DNA of 39,859 bases, taken from contig CAJUDA010000019.1 in NCBI GenBank assembly GCA_910584875.1, forward strand, positions 24,757 to 64,615, written 5' to 3'. A program made the position numbers and the translations under genes. The notes below the pieces were generated by a model. The model was not told the DNA's origin. It did no database searches and worked only from the letters and a program-made list of their open reading frames with translations. Source of the DNA: an uncultured Eubacterium sp. (GTDB taxonomy: Bacteria > Bacillota > Clostridia > Lachnospirales > Lachnospiraceae). Shown in pieces: positions 17,429 through 25,586 of the stretch (position 1 is its first letter; every line of letters begins with the position of its first letter).

Positions 17429-20400
17429 ATCACAGGGAATATCAAAAGTGTTAGTCATCGGCTCCGGTCCCATCGTGATCGGACAGGCGGCGGAATTTGA
17501 TTATGCTGGTACACAGGCATGCCGTTCGCTGAAAGAAGAAGGCATGGAAGTGGTGCTGATCAATTCTAATCCGGCGACGATCATGACCGACAAGGATATT
17601 GCAGACCGTGTCTATATCGAGCCGCTTACGCCGGATGTCGTAAAGATGCTGATCCGCAGGGAAAAGCCGGACAGTATCCTTCCCACACTGGGGGGACAGG
17701 CTGCGCTGAATATCGCCATGGAACTGGAAGAGTCCGGCTTTCTGAAAGAGCAGAATGTACGGCTGATCGGCACCACGGCACAGACGATACGCAAGGCGGA
17801 AGACCGTCTGGAATTTAAGGAAACGATGGAGAAGATCGGGGAACCGATCGCTGCCAGTGTCGTAGTAGAGACCGTGGAGCATGCGGTGGAATTTGCCGCA
17901 GAGATTGGATATCCGGTGGTAATCCGCCCTGCCTATACCCTGGGAGGGAGCGGAGGAGGCATCGCCCATAACGAAGAAGAACTGCGGGATATCTGTGCCA
18001 ACGGACTCCGTCTCAGCCGCGTGGGGCAGTGCCTGATCGAACGCTGTATCGCCGGATGGAAAGAGATCGAATATGAGGTGATGCGGGACGCCGGTGGAAA
18101 CTGCATTACGGTATGTAATATGGAAAATATCGATCCGGTCGGTGTCCATACCGGAGACAGTATCGTCGTGGCGCCTTCCCAGACGCTGGCAGATAAAGAA
18201 TACCAGATGCTGCGTTCCGCTGCCCTGAACATTATAACGGAACTGAACATCACGGGGGGCTGTAATGTGCAGTTTGCCCTGCACCCGGAGAGTTTTGAAT
18301 ACTGCGTGATCGAGGTAAATCCCCGCGTCAGCCGTTCCTCCGCCCTTGCTTCCAAGGCGACGGGGTATCCGATCGCAAAAGTAGCGGCAAAGATCGCACT
18401 TGGCTATACGCTGGACGAGATCCCGAACGCTATCACCGGGAAGACCTTCGCCAGCTTTGAGCCGGCGCTGGATTATTGTGTTGTCAAGATCCCGAGACTT
18501 CCCTTTGACAAATTTATCAAGGCGAAGAGGACGCTGACGACACAGATGAAGGCAACCGGAGAGGTTATGAGCATCTGCGATAATTTTGAGGGGGCCCTGA
18601 TGAAAGCGTTCCGTTCCCTGGAACAGCATATTGACAGTCTGGATATCGGACGCTATACAGACCGGTCCAAAGAAGAACTGCTGGAGCGGGTGCATATCGT
18701 GGATGACCGCCGGATTTTCGTGATCGCGGAACTGATCCGCAAGGGAGCTTCTTATGAAGAAATCCATGAGATCACAAAGATTGATATCTGGTTTATCGAT
18801 AAGATCGCCCATCTGGTGGAGATGGAACAGACATTAAAGACAGAGCCGCTGACCAGGGAGATCCTTGCGGAGGCGAAGAGAATGGAATTTCCAGATAAGG
18901 TGATTGCAGAGTATGCCGGTATCGGGGAGGAAGAGGTCCGCGGGATGAGGATTGCCAGCGGCATCACGGCTGCCTTTAAGATGGTGGATACCTGCGCCGC
19001 TGAGTTTGAGGCGTCTACCCCATATTATTATAGTGTTTTTGGCAGTGAGACTGAGGTGAAGCCGGAGAAGACAAAGAAACGGGTGATGGTTCTGGGCTCT
19101 GGTCCCATACGGATCGGACAGGGGATCGAATTTGATTTTTGTTCAGTACACAGTGTCTGGTCTCTGGCCAAAAGTGGGTACGAGACGATTATCGTTAACA
19201 ACAACCCAGAGACAGTGAGTACCGATTTTGATGTGGCGGACAAGCTTTATTTTGAGCCTCTGACGCCGGAGGATGTGGAGAATATCGTAGATATCGAGAA
19301 ACCAGACGGTGCTGTCGTACAGTTTGGCGGACAGACGGCGATCAAACTTACGGAAGCACTTCGGAAGATGGGGGTTCCGATCCTGGGAACCAGTGCAGAA
19401 AATGTGGATGCGGCGGAAGACCGCGAGCTCTTTGATGAGATCCTGGAAGAATGCGGTATCCCGAGACCGGCGGGAAAAACCGTATTTACGACAGAAGAGG
19501 CGCTGGAGGCGGCAAATGAGCTGGGGTATCCGGTGCTTGTCCGCCCTTCTTATGTGCTGGGGGGACAGGGAATGCAAATCGCCATTAACGAGGATGATAT
19601 CCGGGAATTTATGTCTATCATTAACCGTCATGTGCAGGAGCACCCAATCCTGGTGGACAAATACCTGATGGGAAAAGAGGTGGAAGTGGACGCCGTCTGC
19701 GATGGAGAGGATATCCTGATCCCAGGGATCATGGAGCATATCGAGCGCGCCGGGATCCACTCAGGCGACAGTATCTCGGTATATCCTGCGATGAGTGTGA
19801 AACCGGAAGTGCAGGAAATCCTTGTGGACTATACGAAGAAACTTGCCAGAAGCCTTCATGTCGTGGGACTGATTAACATCCAGTTTATCGTATATGAGGA
19901 TGAAGTATTTGTGATCGAGGTAAATCCGCGTTCCAGCCGCACGGTCCCCTATATCAGCAAGGTGACAGGCATCCCGATTGTGAAACTGGCTTCCCGGGTG
20001 ATCCTTGGTGAAAGGATCAGGGATATGGGATATACGCCGGGACTGGCGAAAAAAGCAGATTATATTGCGATCAAGATGCCGGTATTTTCTTTTGAAAAAC
20101 TGAGGGGCGCCGAGATTAGCCTGGGCCCAGAGATGAAGTCTACCGGCGAATGTCTTGGCATCGGTACGACTTTTAATGAAGCGCTTCACAAGGCGTTTAT
20201 GGGTGCGGGGATTGATCTTCCGAAGCACAGGAAGATGATCCTGACCGTCAGTGATAATGCAAAAGAGGAGGCAGTGGAGACTGCCAGAAGATTTCAGTCT
20301 CTTGGCTATGAAATATATTCGACAAGAGGTACGGCGAAGTTCCTTGGTGCGCAGGGGATCGGGGTGATCCCGTTCAACAAGATCGAGCAGGAAGCGCCGA

Positions 20401-20618
20401 CACTGATGGATCTTCTGCTGGGTCATGAGATCGATCTTGTGATTGATATCCCGAAACAGGGAGAGCATTCCCATGATGGTTTCCTGATCCGCCGTGTCTC
20501 CATTGAGACAGGGGTCACCTGCCTTACGTCCATTGATACGGCAAATGCCCTGCTGGATGCGCTGGAGGATGCCGGGAAGACGGAACTGACACTTGTGGAT
20601 ATCGCGACGATTGAATGA
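17421..20618 (+). CDS. carB: carbamoyl-phosphate synthase large subunit
   Basis: CarB makes carbamoyl phosphate from bicarbonate, ammonia and two ATP. It is about 1065 residues, the usual size, with the two homologous ATP-grasp halves clear: G-S-G-P-I-V-I-G-Q-A-A-E-F-D-Y-A-G at the start and the repeat G-S-G-P-I-R-I-G-Q-G-I-E-F-D at about residue 560. E-V-N-P-R-x-S-R-S/T appears in each half. The C-terminal MGS-like allosteric domain (T-V-S-D-N-A-K-E through D-I-P) is present. The start is ATG 17421 inside the carA end, with GGGAGGTGAGAAGG as ribosome site. Confidence 0.98.
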   Translation: MPKSQGISKVLVIGSGPIVIGQAAEFDYAGTQACRSLKEEGMEVVLINSNPATIMTDKDIADRVYIEPLTPDVVKMLIRREKPDSILPTLGGQAALNIAMELEESGFLKEQNVRLIGTTAQTIRKAEDRLEFKETMEKIGEPIAASVVVETVEHAVEFAAEIGYPVVIRPAYTLGGSGGGIAHNEEELRDICANGLRLSRVGQCLIERCIAGWKEIEYEVMRDAGGNCITVCNMENIDPVGVHTGDSIVVAPSQTLADKEYQMLRSAALNIITELNITGGCNVQFALHPESFEYCVIEVNPRVSRSSALASKATGYPIAKVAAKIALGYTLDEIPNAITGKTFASFEPALDYCVVKIPRLPFDKFIKAKRTLTTQMKATGEVMSICDNFEGALMKAFRSLEQHIDSLDIGRYTDRSKEELLERVHIVDDRRIFVIAELIRKGASYEEIHEITKIDIWFIDKIAHLVEMEQTLKTEPLTREILAEAKRMEFPDKVIAEYAGIGEEEVRGMRIASGITAAFKMVDTCAAEFEASTPYYYSVFGSETEVKPEKTKKRVMVLGSGPIRIGQGIEFDFCSVHSVWSLAKSGYETIIVNNNPETVSTDFDVADKLYFEPLTPEDVENIVDIEKPDGAVVQFGGQTAIKLTEALRKMGVPILGTSAENVDAAEDRELFDEILEECGIPRPAGKTVFTTEEALEAANELGYPVLVRPSYVLGGQGMQIAINEDDIREFMSIINRHVQEHPILVDKYLMGKEVEVDAVCDGEDILIPGIMEHIERAGIHSGDSISVYPAMSVKPEVQEILVDYTKKLARSLHVVGLINIQFIVYEDEVFVIEVNPRSSRTVPYISKVTGIPIVKLASRVILGERIRDMGYTPGLAKKADYIAIKMPVFSFEKLRGAEISLGPEMKSTGECLGIGTTFNEALHKAFMGAGIDLPKHRKMILTVSDNAKEEAVETARRFQSLGYEIYSTRGTAKFLGAQGIGVIPFNKIEQEAPTLMDLLLGHEIDLVIDIPKQGEHSHDGFLIRRVSIETGVTCLTSIDTANALLDALEDAGKTELTLVDIATIE

Positions 20619-20682
20619 TCGTATGCCGATTTCAGGGCAGTGGTATCATCCCATCACCCATCCTGTTTTACGAAAAAAGTGG

Positions 20683-20711
20683 TTTACAATATCAGGAATT
20701 TGTGGTATGAT
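20683..20711 (+). promoter_or_regulatory. sigma-A promoter for rpsO
   Basis: TTTACA (20683-20688) and TATGAT (20706-20711) are separated by 17 bases. The resulting leader of about 90 bases before rpsO is long enough for S15 autoregulation, but I cannot fit a known S15-binding fold. Confidence 0.75.
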
Positions 20712-20806
20712 ACAGAAGTTAATAAAGGATACCAATACTCAGATTTTGGATCACTCCGACCAGATCTTAGTAAATGGTGAATAAAATATATGGAGGTAAG
20801 ATCATT

Positions 20807-21073
20807 ATGATGACAGCGGAAAAGAAAAAAGAGATCATTGCTGCATATGGCAGAACACCAAACGATACGGGATCACCGGAGGTTCAGATCGCACTTCTGA
20901 CAGAGAGGATCAATACGCTGACAGAGCATCTGAAAGAGAATAAGAAGGATCATCATTCCCGCCGGGGACTGCTGAAAATGGTTGGTAAGAGAAGAGGTCT
21001 TCTGGATTATCTGAAGAAAACAGATCTGGAAGGATATCGTACGCTGATTGAGAGACTTGGTTTGCGTAAATAA
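20807..21073 (+). CDS. rpsO: 30S ribosomal protein S15
   Basis: S15 binds 16S rRNA early in small-subunit assembly. The 88-89 residue length fits. Diagnostic segments are D-T-G-S-P-E-V-Q-I-A-L-L-T-E-R-I, L-T-E-H-L-K-E-N-K-K-D-H-H-S-R-R-G-L and M-V-G-K-R-R-G-L-L-D-Y-L. ATG 20807 or 20810 follows GGAGG at 20792-20796; an in-frame ATG at 20774 precedes that site and is rejected. pnp, often next to rpsO, is not the following gene here. Confidence 0.98.
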   Translation: MMTAEKKKEIIAAYGRTPNDTGSPEVQIALLTERINTLTEHLKENKKDHHSRRGLLKMVGKRRGLLDYLKKTDLEGYRTLIERLGLRK

Positions 21074-21081
21074 GATTGTTC

Positions 21082-21114
21082 AGAGTGCTGTCTGCTTTGC
21101 AGAGGCACTCTTTG
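21082..21114 (+). terminator. rpsO terminator
   Basis: AGAGTGC (21082-21088) pairs with GCACTCT (21105-21111), and an inner TCTGC-TTT-GCAGA stem extends it. Only a short T tract follows, so termination may be partial. Confidence 0.65.
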
Positions 21115-21146
21115 ACTATTCAGGGGATTTATAAATGGAGGAGAGC

Positions 21147-21626
21147 ATGAAAAGAAATCGTAGTCAGGCTATGGTCTGCCGGGATGGTAAACTTTTATTA
21201 GTGGAACATATTTTGAAAGGGAGAGATTTTTTTAATCTGCCGGGCGGCGGGATTGAGGAAGGAGAGACGCCGGCAGAAGCGGCACTGCGGGAATTAAAAG
21301 AAGAGACAGGGGTGGAAGGAAAAATCCTCCGTCCGTTGACGATCGAATATAAACCGGATCTGGAGAGCAGGATCTTTACTTTTTTAGTGGAAATCCCGAA
21401 GGATGCCGTCCCGGTCAGGGGGATTGATCCTGAGCTCCCGGCAGAGGAGCAGTCGATCATCGGCGTGAGATGGCTTGCTTTACATGAAATCCCGGAGAGA
21501 GACCGCGCCTATCTGTTTGGGGCAGGGCTGATGCGGGTACCGGAGTTTCATGATGAGGTATTGACGTGGGGAGACCGGGAGATCAGTTATCCCCGGGAAT
21601 CCTTTTCTGCTAAGACGAAAATATAA
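21147..21626 (+). CDS. Nudix hydrolase
   Basis: This protein of about 159 residues belongs to the Nudix family, which hydrolyses nucleoside diphosphates linked to another moiety. The Nudix box is complete: G-G-G-I-E-E-G-E-T, then A-A-L-R-E-L-K-E-E-T-G-V, matching GX5EX7REUXEEXGU with all metal-binding glutamates. Start 21147 is used because GGAGGAG (21137-21143) precedes it; the ATG at 21135 would overlap the ribosome site. The substrate cannot be predicted. It stands alone between the rpsO terminator and the lipoprotein promoter. Confidence 0.92.
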   Translation: MKRNRSQAMVCRDGKLLLVEHILKGRDFFNLPGGGIEEGETPAEAALRELKEETGVEGKILRPLTIEYKPDLESRIFTFLVEIPKDAVPVRGIDPELPAEEQSIIGVRWLALHEIPERDRAYLFGAGLMRVPEFHDEVLTWGDREISYPRESFSAKTKI

Positions 21627-21635
21627 ATTATTAGA

Positions 21636-21664
21636 TTGACAAAATAAACCTCTTGTACTATAAT
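21636..21664 (+). promoter_or_regulatory. perfect consensus sigma-A promoter
   Basis: TTGACA (21636-21641), a 17-base spacer and TATAAT (21659-21664) match the consensus exactly. It drives the lipoprotein gene at 21747 through a leader with a long hairpin. Confidence 0.9.
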
Positions 21665-21680
21665 GTTTTACAGATAGCTT

Positions 21681-21719
21681 AATGGCGCCAATGTGAATCC
21701 GTTTCAAATTGGCGCCGTT
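21681..21719 (+). promoter_or_regulatory. long hairpin in lipoprotein 5' leader
   Basis: GGCGCCAAT (21684-21692) pairs with ATTGGCGCC (21708-21716), extended inside by TGAA/TTCA across one mismatch, and outside by A-T pairs. It begins about ten bases after the expected transcription start. No T-run follows, so it is more likely a stabilising or regulatory hairpin than a terminator. Confidence 0.55.
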
Positions 21720-21746
21720 GCGTTAAGTACGAGAGGGGGAACCAGC

Positions 21747-23771
21747 TTGAAAAAATTGTTTATTCATTATAGTCTATATCTTATCGCCGTTCTTATGCTA
21801 GTCTGTGGACTGACAGCCTGCAGCAGCGAGAAAAGAGAAAAAAATCCGGTATCGACAAAAGAAGAGGATATGCCGGAACGAACCTATCCGGGAGCCAGCA
21901 GCCGGATGGTATACATCCCGCAGGAGAAACCGGTTTTACAGCAGTGGTCCAGGGAGGGAAAAAAGCAGAAGACGATTGCCCTGCCGGTAAAAAAATATGG
22001 CGGGACGGATCAGGAATACAATCTGCTCTGGGTGAATGATGATGAAATCCTCTGGTCTGTCTATGCGGACGGAGAAAAATACAAAAATATGTATACGACG
22101 ATTGTTCTATCGACTCCTGTCCGACAGACGGCATCTGGGGAAGAAGTGATGCTGGACCAGACAAAAGAACTTTTTACGATCAAAGAGGAAGAGGACCTGG
22201 ATCTCGGAGGTCTGGGAGACTCTCTGGAAGAACCGGGGATCACTTATGCCGATAAAGAAAAAATTTATTTTTTTAGCGAAGGAGACTTGTATGAATACGA
22301 CCGGACTGCGAAAAAGGGACCGTTCGCTGTGGAGAGCCCGGATGGGAAAAAGCATTCATGGGGGGCGTTCTCTGCCCGGATACAGGGAAAAACGATGATC
22401 TATCATACAGGCAGAACCGCTGGGAAATTAGAGGAACATGCGTATGAATTCTGGATTTATGATCTGGAGACAAAAGAGAGGAAACGGATTGATGACAGGT
22501 GTTATACCAATGCGGCTTATGTGACAGACCCGAAGGGGAGCAGAGTCTGGTACCAGATTACAGATGATCAGAGTATCTGGGAATATGACTGTGTGACAGG
22601 GGACAAAAAGGAGCTGGTTTCCGAAAAGGAATTCCAGAAATGCTATGGAGATAATCAGCTTTCCTGGGATGAGGGCTATTATGACGATCTTCTTTTTATG
22701 GAAGGAGAGCGGCTTTATTATATAAAGGACAGGGAAGATCCGGTGATTTTTTCCTGTTCGGTGTATGAGAAAAAATTAGTTTATGAGAAGGCTCTGACAG
22801 AGGCAGTCCGGCGTTCCGGCTATCGGGGTACGGATGAGGGAACGCTGAGCATGGCAGCGGGCAAGATGCTGTTAACGCTGTCGGATGAGAATATGGAAGT
22901 GTGTAATTTATGCATTGATTTGAAAACGGCAGAGATCAGACCGGTAGATTCGGAGGATGCAGAAATCATTTATTTTGGCATGCTGGGAGAATGGTATGAC
23001 GATGCAGATAGAAAACCATGGAAAGAATCAGATGGGGAGAAAAAGGAAAATGATCATACGGCTGATGCACATAAGGCAGAGACCTTAGAAGAGCAGCTGG
23101 CGCTGATCAGCAGACAGCCGGATGTCTGGCTGGAAACAGGGGATGACACGGAAGGGATGGGATATTATTATGCGGTCACGGATCTGGATCATAATGGAAG
23201 ACTGGAAGTGATCGTCTCCACCGGATCCCAGGGATCGGGTGGATTCACGTCATCAAAATACTATCAGGTATCACTGGATGGTACGAAGCTCCGTCGTGTA
23301 TACGCCGGCGGGGGGAGTGCGGATGTGGATATTGTCAGCGGCGGTGCAGACAAGGTGGAACGTATTGAGACAGCCTATGTAGATCCGAAGACGGATACAT
23401 GGTATTACAATACATATGATTATTTGTCTGGCGGCGCCGGGGCACGGTATGTCAGTTATGCGGCTCTGGTTTTGCGTCATGGATTGCTTACAACGTGTTT
23501 TTATGCCAGTGGAGAATGCAGCTGGAATAAAAAGAAGACAGAAGAGGTGTGGCAGTATTTTTATTATCCGGAGGGAGAAGAAAAGAAAGTAAAGGCAAAA
23601 AATTTTGATCCGGATGCACTGGCGGAGAAATTTTTCAAAGGTTTTGATAAAAAGCAAGTAAAGATCTCCTGGTTTTATCTCGGCTCTGGGAAAAAGCCTT
23701 CAGAGAAGAAACTCAAAAAGCTGGTGGAGAAATCCGGTCGGGGATTTCAGGTCAGTGAAATGGATTTGTGA
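21747..23771 (+). CDS. large putative lipoprotein of unknown function
   Basis: This 674-residue secreted protein has a lipoprotein signal: K-K-L start, hydrophobic core, and lipobox L-T-A-C with Cys25. The mature part has many W/Y-rich beta-type segments reminiscent of repeated blades (V-W-Y-Q-I-T-D-D, S-I-W-E-Y-D), suggesting a beta-propeller, but no family is recognised. Near the C-terminus D-L-D-H-N-G-R-L-E resembles an EF-hand or FG-GAP calcium loop. Start TTG 21747 follows GAGGGGG; the GTG at 21693 would put the leader hairpin in the coding region and spoil the signal peptide. It has its own promoter and terminator. Confidence 0.75.
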   Translation: MKKLFIHYSLYLIAVLMLVCGLTACSSEKREKNPVSTKEEDMPERTYPGASSRMVYIPQEKPVLQQWSREGKKQKTIALPVKKYGGTDQEYNLLWVNDDEILWSVYADGEKYKNMYTTIVLSTPVRQTASGEEVMLDQTKELFTIKEEEDLDLGGLGDSLEEPGITYADKEKIYFFSEGDLYEYDRTAKKGPFAVESPDGKKHSWGAFSARIQGKTMIYHTGRTAGKLEEHAYEFWIYDLETKERKRIDDRCYTNAAYVTDPKGSRVWYQITDDQSIWEYDCVTGDKKELVSEKEFQKCYGDNQLSWDEGYYDDLLFMEGERLYYIKDREDPVIFSCSVYEKKLVYEKALTEAVRRSGYRGTDEGTLSMAAGKMLLTLSDENMEVCNLCIDLKTAEIRPVDSEDAEIIYFGMLGEWYDDADRKPWKESDGEKKENDHTADAHKAETLEEQLALISRQPDVWLETGDDTEGMGYYYAVTDLDHNGRLEVIVSTGSQGSGGFTSSKYYQVSLDGTKLRRVYAGGGSADVDIVSGGADKVERIETAYVDPKTDTWYYNTYDYLSGGAGARYVSYAALVLRHGLLTTCFYASGECSWNKKKTEEVWQYFYYPEGEEKKVKAKNFDPDALAEKFFKGFDKKQVKISWFYLGSGKKPSEKKLKKLVEKSGRGFQVSEMDL

Positions 23772-23794
23772 AACGCATCGCTTCATTGTAAAAT

Positions 23795-23838
23795 GAAATG
23801 CGACAAGAGTTAATAAACTCTATCGCATTTCTTTTTTT
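23795..23838 (+). terminator. intrinsic terminator after lipoprotein gene
   Basis: GAAATGCGA (23795-23803) pairs with TCGCATTTC (23823-23831), with an inner AGAGTT/AACTCT stem, followed by a run of T. It closes the last recognisable host gene. Confidence 0.88.
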
Positions 23839-23853
23839 TATACGCTTTTATAG

Positions 23854-23896
23854 GGAATGTGTCAAGGGTTTAGGACTTTTGGCACATTCCTTTTTT
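23854..23896 (+). terminator. terminator at host/element border
   Basis: GGAATGTG (23854-23861) pairs with CACATTCC (23883-23890), extended by CAA/TTG on the inside, then TTTTTT. Its position just before the first element gene suggests it closes a transcription unit of the element's own genome (for instance late genes if circular) or marks the insertion edge. Confidence 0.7.
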
Positions 23897-23925
23897 ATTT
23901 TGGAGCGATAGGAGGTGTAGAAAGC

Positions 23926-24108
23926 GTGAGAAAAGGTAATAGGCGATTGAACTATGAGGACAGAAAGCGGATTGAAAAAATGAAAGAGCAGGGGGCGAGA
24001 GTGATTGTAATTGCTGACACTATCGGGGTCCACCGTGCGACTATCTACAACGAGTTAAAGCGTGGAGGTACACCCTATCGGGCGGAAGTCGCACAAAGGA
24101 CGGTGTAG
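23926..24108 (+). CDS. small HTH_38-type DNA-binding protein
   Basis: This 60-residue protein is almost entirely one helix-turn-helix: L-N-Y-E-D-R-K-R-I-E-K-M, then I-A-D-T-I-G-V-H-R-A-T-I-Y-N-E-L-K-R-G. That matches the HTH_38 domain best known from IS30-type transposases, here without any catalytic domain. It probably acts as a phage regulator. GTG 23926 is chosen after GGAGGTG (23911-23917); an upstream ATG at 23857 lies inside the border terminator. It is the first gene of the element. Confidence 0.7.
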   Translation: MRKGNRRLNYEDRKRIEKMKEQGARVIVIADTIGVHRATIYNELKRGGTPYRAEVAQRTV

Positions 24109-24110
24109 GT

Positions 24111-24323
24111 ATGGAAATGACGGCGGAAGCGTTGCAGGAAAAGACTAGGGAATTGGCGGATATGGTCGGTAGCGTGGTAGTAGATGAAGCGTTGCCGTTG
24201 GAAACATTGGAAGCCGTGGCGGATTGTCTGAAAGAGGATTGCAGGCAGATTAGGCAGGCGGTACAGGATATGCAGGAAGAGCAGCAGGCAATAGAGAGAA
24301 TGACCGCAGGAAAGGAGGGATAG
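24111..24323 (+). CDS. small helical protein, unknown
   Basis: This 70-residue, Glu/Gln/Ala-rich protein is predicted by eye to be almost all helix, with heptad-like spacing in the C-terminal half (CRQIRQAVQDMQEEQQAIER). No family is recognised. It starts 2 bases after the HTH gene stop and ends 1 base before the next gene, so it belongs to one operon. It is too short to be a typical Avd accessory protein of a diversity-generating retroelement. Confidence 0.6.
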   Translation: MEMTAEALQEKTRELADMVGSVVVDEALPLETLEAVADCLKEDCRQIRQAVQDMQEEQQAIERMTAGKEG

Positions 24324-24324
24324 C

Positions 24325-24528
24325 GTGGCAAGCAAAACAGAAAGGCACACGGTAGCGTACAGGAACGTGAAAAAGTGCGAGTTTCATAATATCGGGTCGT
24401 ACATTGTGGCGACAAGCGTAATCGGCGGTACTACGTTTTGTGCGTTCTTTGATTCGGGATTGCATACCGAGGAAAGCATAAGGCGGAGAGGAAGCATAAA
24501 GTTACATTCAATTTATTCTAAAAAGTAG
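24325..24528 (+). CDS. small unknown phage protein
   Basis: This 67-residue protein has GTG start 24325 after AAAGGAGGGA. It carries a compact mixed sequence with S-Y-I-V-A-T-S-V-I-G-G-T-T-F-C and a basic C-terminus (SIRRRGSIKLHSIYSKK). No family is recognised. It lies immediately before the variable lectin-fold gene, so it may be cotranscribed with it. Confidence 0.6.
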   Translation: MASKTERHTVAYRNVKKCEFHNIGSYIVATSVIGGTTFCAFFDSGLHTEESIRRRGSIKLHSIYSKK

Positions 24529-24542
24529 GAGGAAAAGAGGAA

Positions 24543-25538
24543 ATGAGCGAAGCAATCAAGCACAACAATGTAGTGATTTTTGATGATAGGGGGATTCCCT
24601 CTATTATGGTCCGGTTTGAGAATCCGAGGGCAGCAGTTACCCCGGAAATGTTCATTATCGGAGGGAAAGAGGTAGACGCTATCTATATTTCCAAGTACCC
24701 CAATAAGGTAATCAAGGGCAGGGCGTACAGTCTGCCAATGGTAGACCCGACAACGGAAATTTCATTTGATGAAGCCGTGGCAGCTTGCCAGACAAAGGGC
24801 GAGGGGTGGCACTTAATGACCGCTACCGAGTGGGAATATGTGTTAAACGAGAGCCGGAAGAAAGGCACGTTGCCCCACGGTAATACGGATTGGGGAAATG
24901 ACTATTACCACAAGGAAGAGCAGGGGGAGCGTGAGGGTTGCGGATACGGCAGGACGCTTACAGGGAGCGGCCCGGATACATGGAATCACGACCACACCGC
25001 ATACGGCGTATCAGACCTTAACGGCTTGGTATGGGAAAGGTTGGCAGGGGTGCGTATCATAAACGGCGTATTGGAGTACATACCGAACAATGACGCAGCA
25101 TTGGCAGGGTGCGACCTTTCAAGGGATAGCAAGAAGTGGCAGAGGATTACCACGGACCAGGGAGGAAAAAACGCCGTGAGGGTCAATGTCGAGGGCGGGG
25201 AAATCACGATTACCGACAAGGCAGCAGGCGAGGATTACACCCCGGACTATGACGGTGTATCTTGGGAGGATTTAAAGGTTGACTTGCAGGAGATACCGCA
25301 GGCGTTACGCTACTTGGGAATCCTGCCCGAAAACGGCGTAAAAGAGGAAAAGGATACCTATGTATACTTTGACGCTACCGAGGGGGAATATATGCCTCTC
25401 CGGGGGTCGGGTTTCAGCAATTCGTCCGGTTCGGGACCGTCCGCCCTCCACTTGCGTGCTCCCCGTTCCCACTCTTTCGACAACGTGGGCTTCCGCTCCG
25501 CTTTTTATGAAGTAAACGGCAAACTGATTACTGAATAA
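24543..25538 (+). CDS. C-type lectin/FGE-fold protein, candidate DGR variable target
   Basis: This 331-residue protein has a formylglycine-generating-enzyme/C-type lectin fold layout (I-S-F-D-E-A-V-A-A-C near residue 77, G-W-H-L-M-T-A-T-E-W-E near 90, Y-G-V-S-D-L-N-G-L-V-W-E near 160). The C-terminus (285-331) has the form L-R-G-S-G-F-S-N, then G-P-S-A-L-H-L, R-S-H-S-F-D-N-V-G-F-R-S-A-F, the signature of diversity-generating retroelement targets, where surface residues vary and V/I-G-F-R-S-A is fixed. The codons encoding it contain very few A (9 in 108 bases). A hairpin follows the stop. Such proteins usually bind ligands or host surfaces. No formylglycine activity is implied. Confidence 0.85.
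   Translation: MSEAIKHNNVVIFDDRGIPSIMVRFENPRAAVTPEMFIIGGKEVDAIYISKYPNKVIKGRAYSLPMVDPTTEISFDEAVAACQTKGEGWHLMTATEWEYVLNESRKKGTLPHGNTDWGNDYYHKEEQGEREGCGYGRTLTGSGPDTWNHDHTAYGVSDLNGLVWERLAGVRIINGVLEYIPNNDAALAGCDLSRDSKKWQRITTDQGGKNAVRVNVEGGEITITDKAAGEDYTPDYDGVSWEDLKVDLQEIPQALRYLGILPENGVKEEKDTYVYFDATEGEYMPLRGSGFSNSSGSGPSALHLRAPRSHSFDNVGFRSAFYEVNGKLITE
25398..25510 (+). repeat. candidate DGR variable repeat (VR)
   Basis: The 3' end of the gene at 24543 is pyrimidine-rich and A-poor, unlike the purine-rich genes around it, as expected after repeated A-to-N replacement from a template repeat. The conserved end encodes N-V-G-F-R-S-A-F. I found no template copy elsewhere in the window, so the boundaries are approximate. 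Confidence 0.65.
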
Positions 25539-25545
25539 CTGTTTA

Positions 25546-25563
25546 GGGGTGCGGTAGCACCCC
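25546..25563 (+). promoter_or_regulatory. hairpin downstream of VR (DGR homing element candidate)
   Basis: GGGGTGC (25546-25552), loop GGTA (25553-25556) and GCACCCC (25557-25563) form a perfect 7-bp stem with a four-base loop, 7 bases after the stop of the variable gene. Hairpin/cruciform elements just downstream of the variable repeat are known from the Bordetella phage BPP-1 retroelement. No T-run follows, so it is not an ordinary terminator. Confidence 0.7.
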
Positions 25564-25586
25564 ATGAGAAGAAAGGAGCGGTAAGC

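Noticed and set aside
17451..18812. 453-codon minus-strand frame inside carB
   Set aside because: Antisense shadow of the highly conserved carB coding frame.
23771..23925. tRNA or attachment-site core at the host/element border
   Set aside because: No tRNA-like cloverleaf is visible, only two terminators. An att repeat cannot be tested without the other end.
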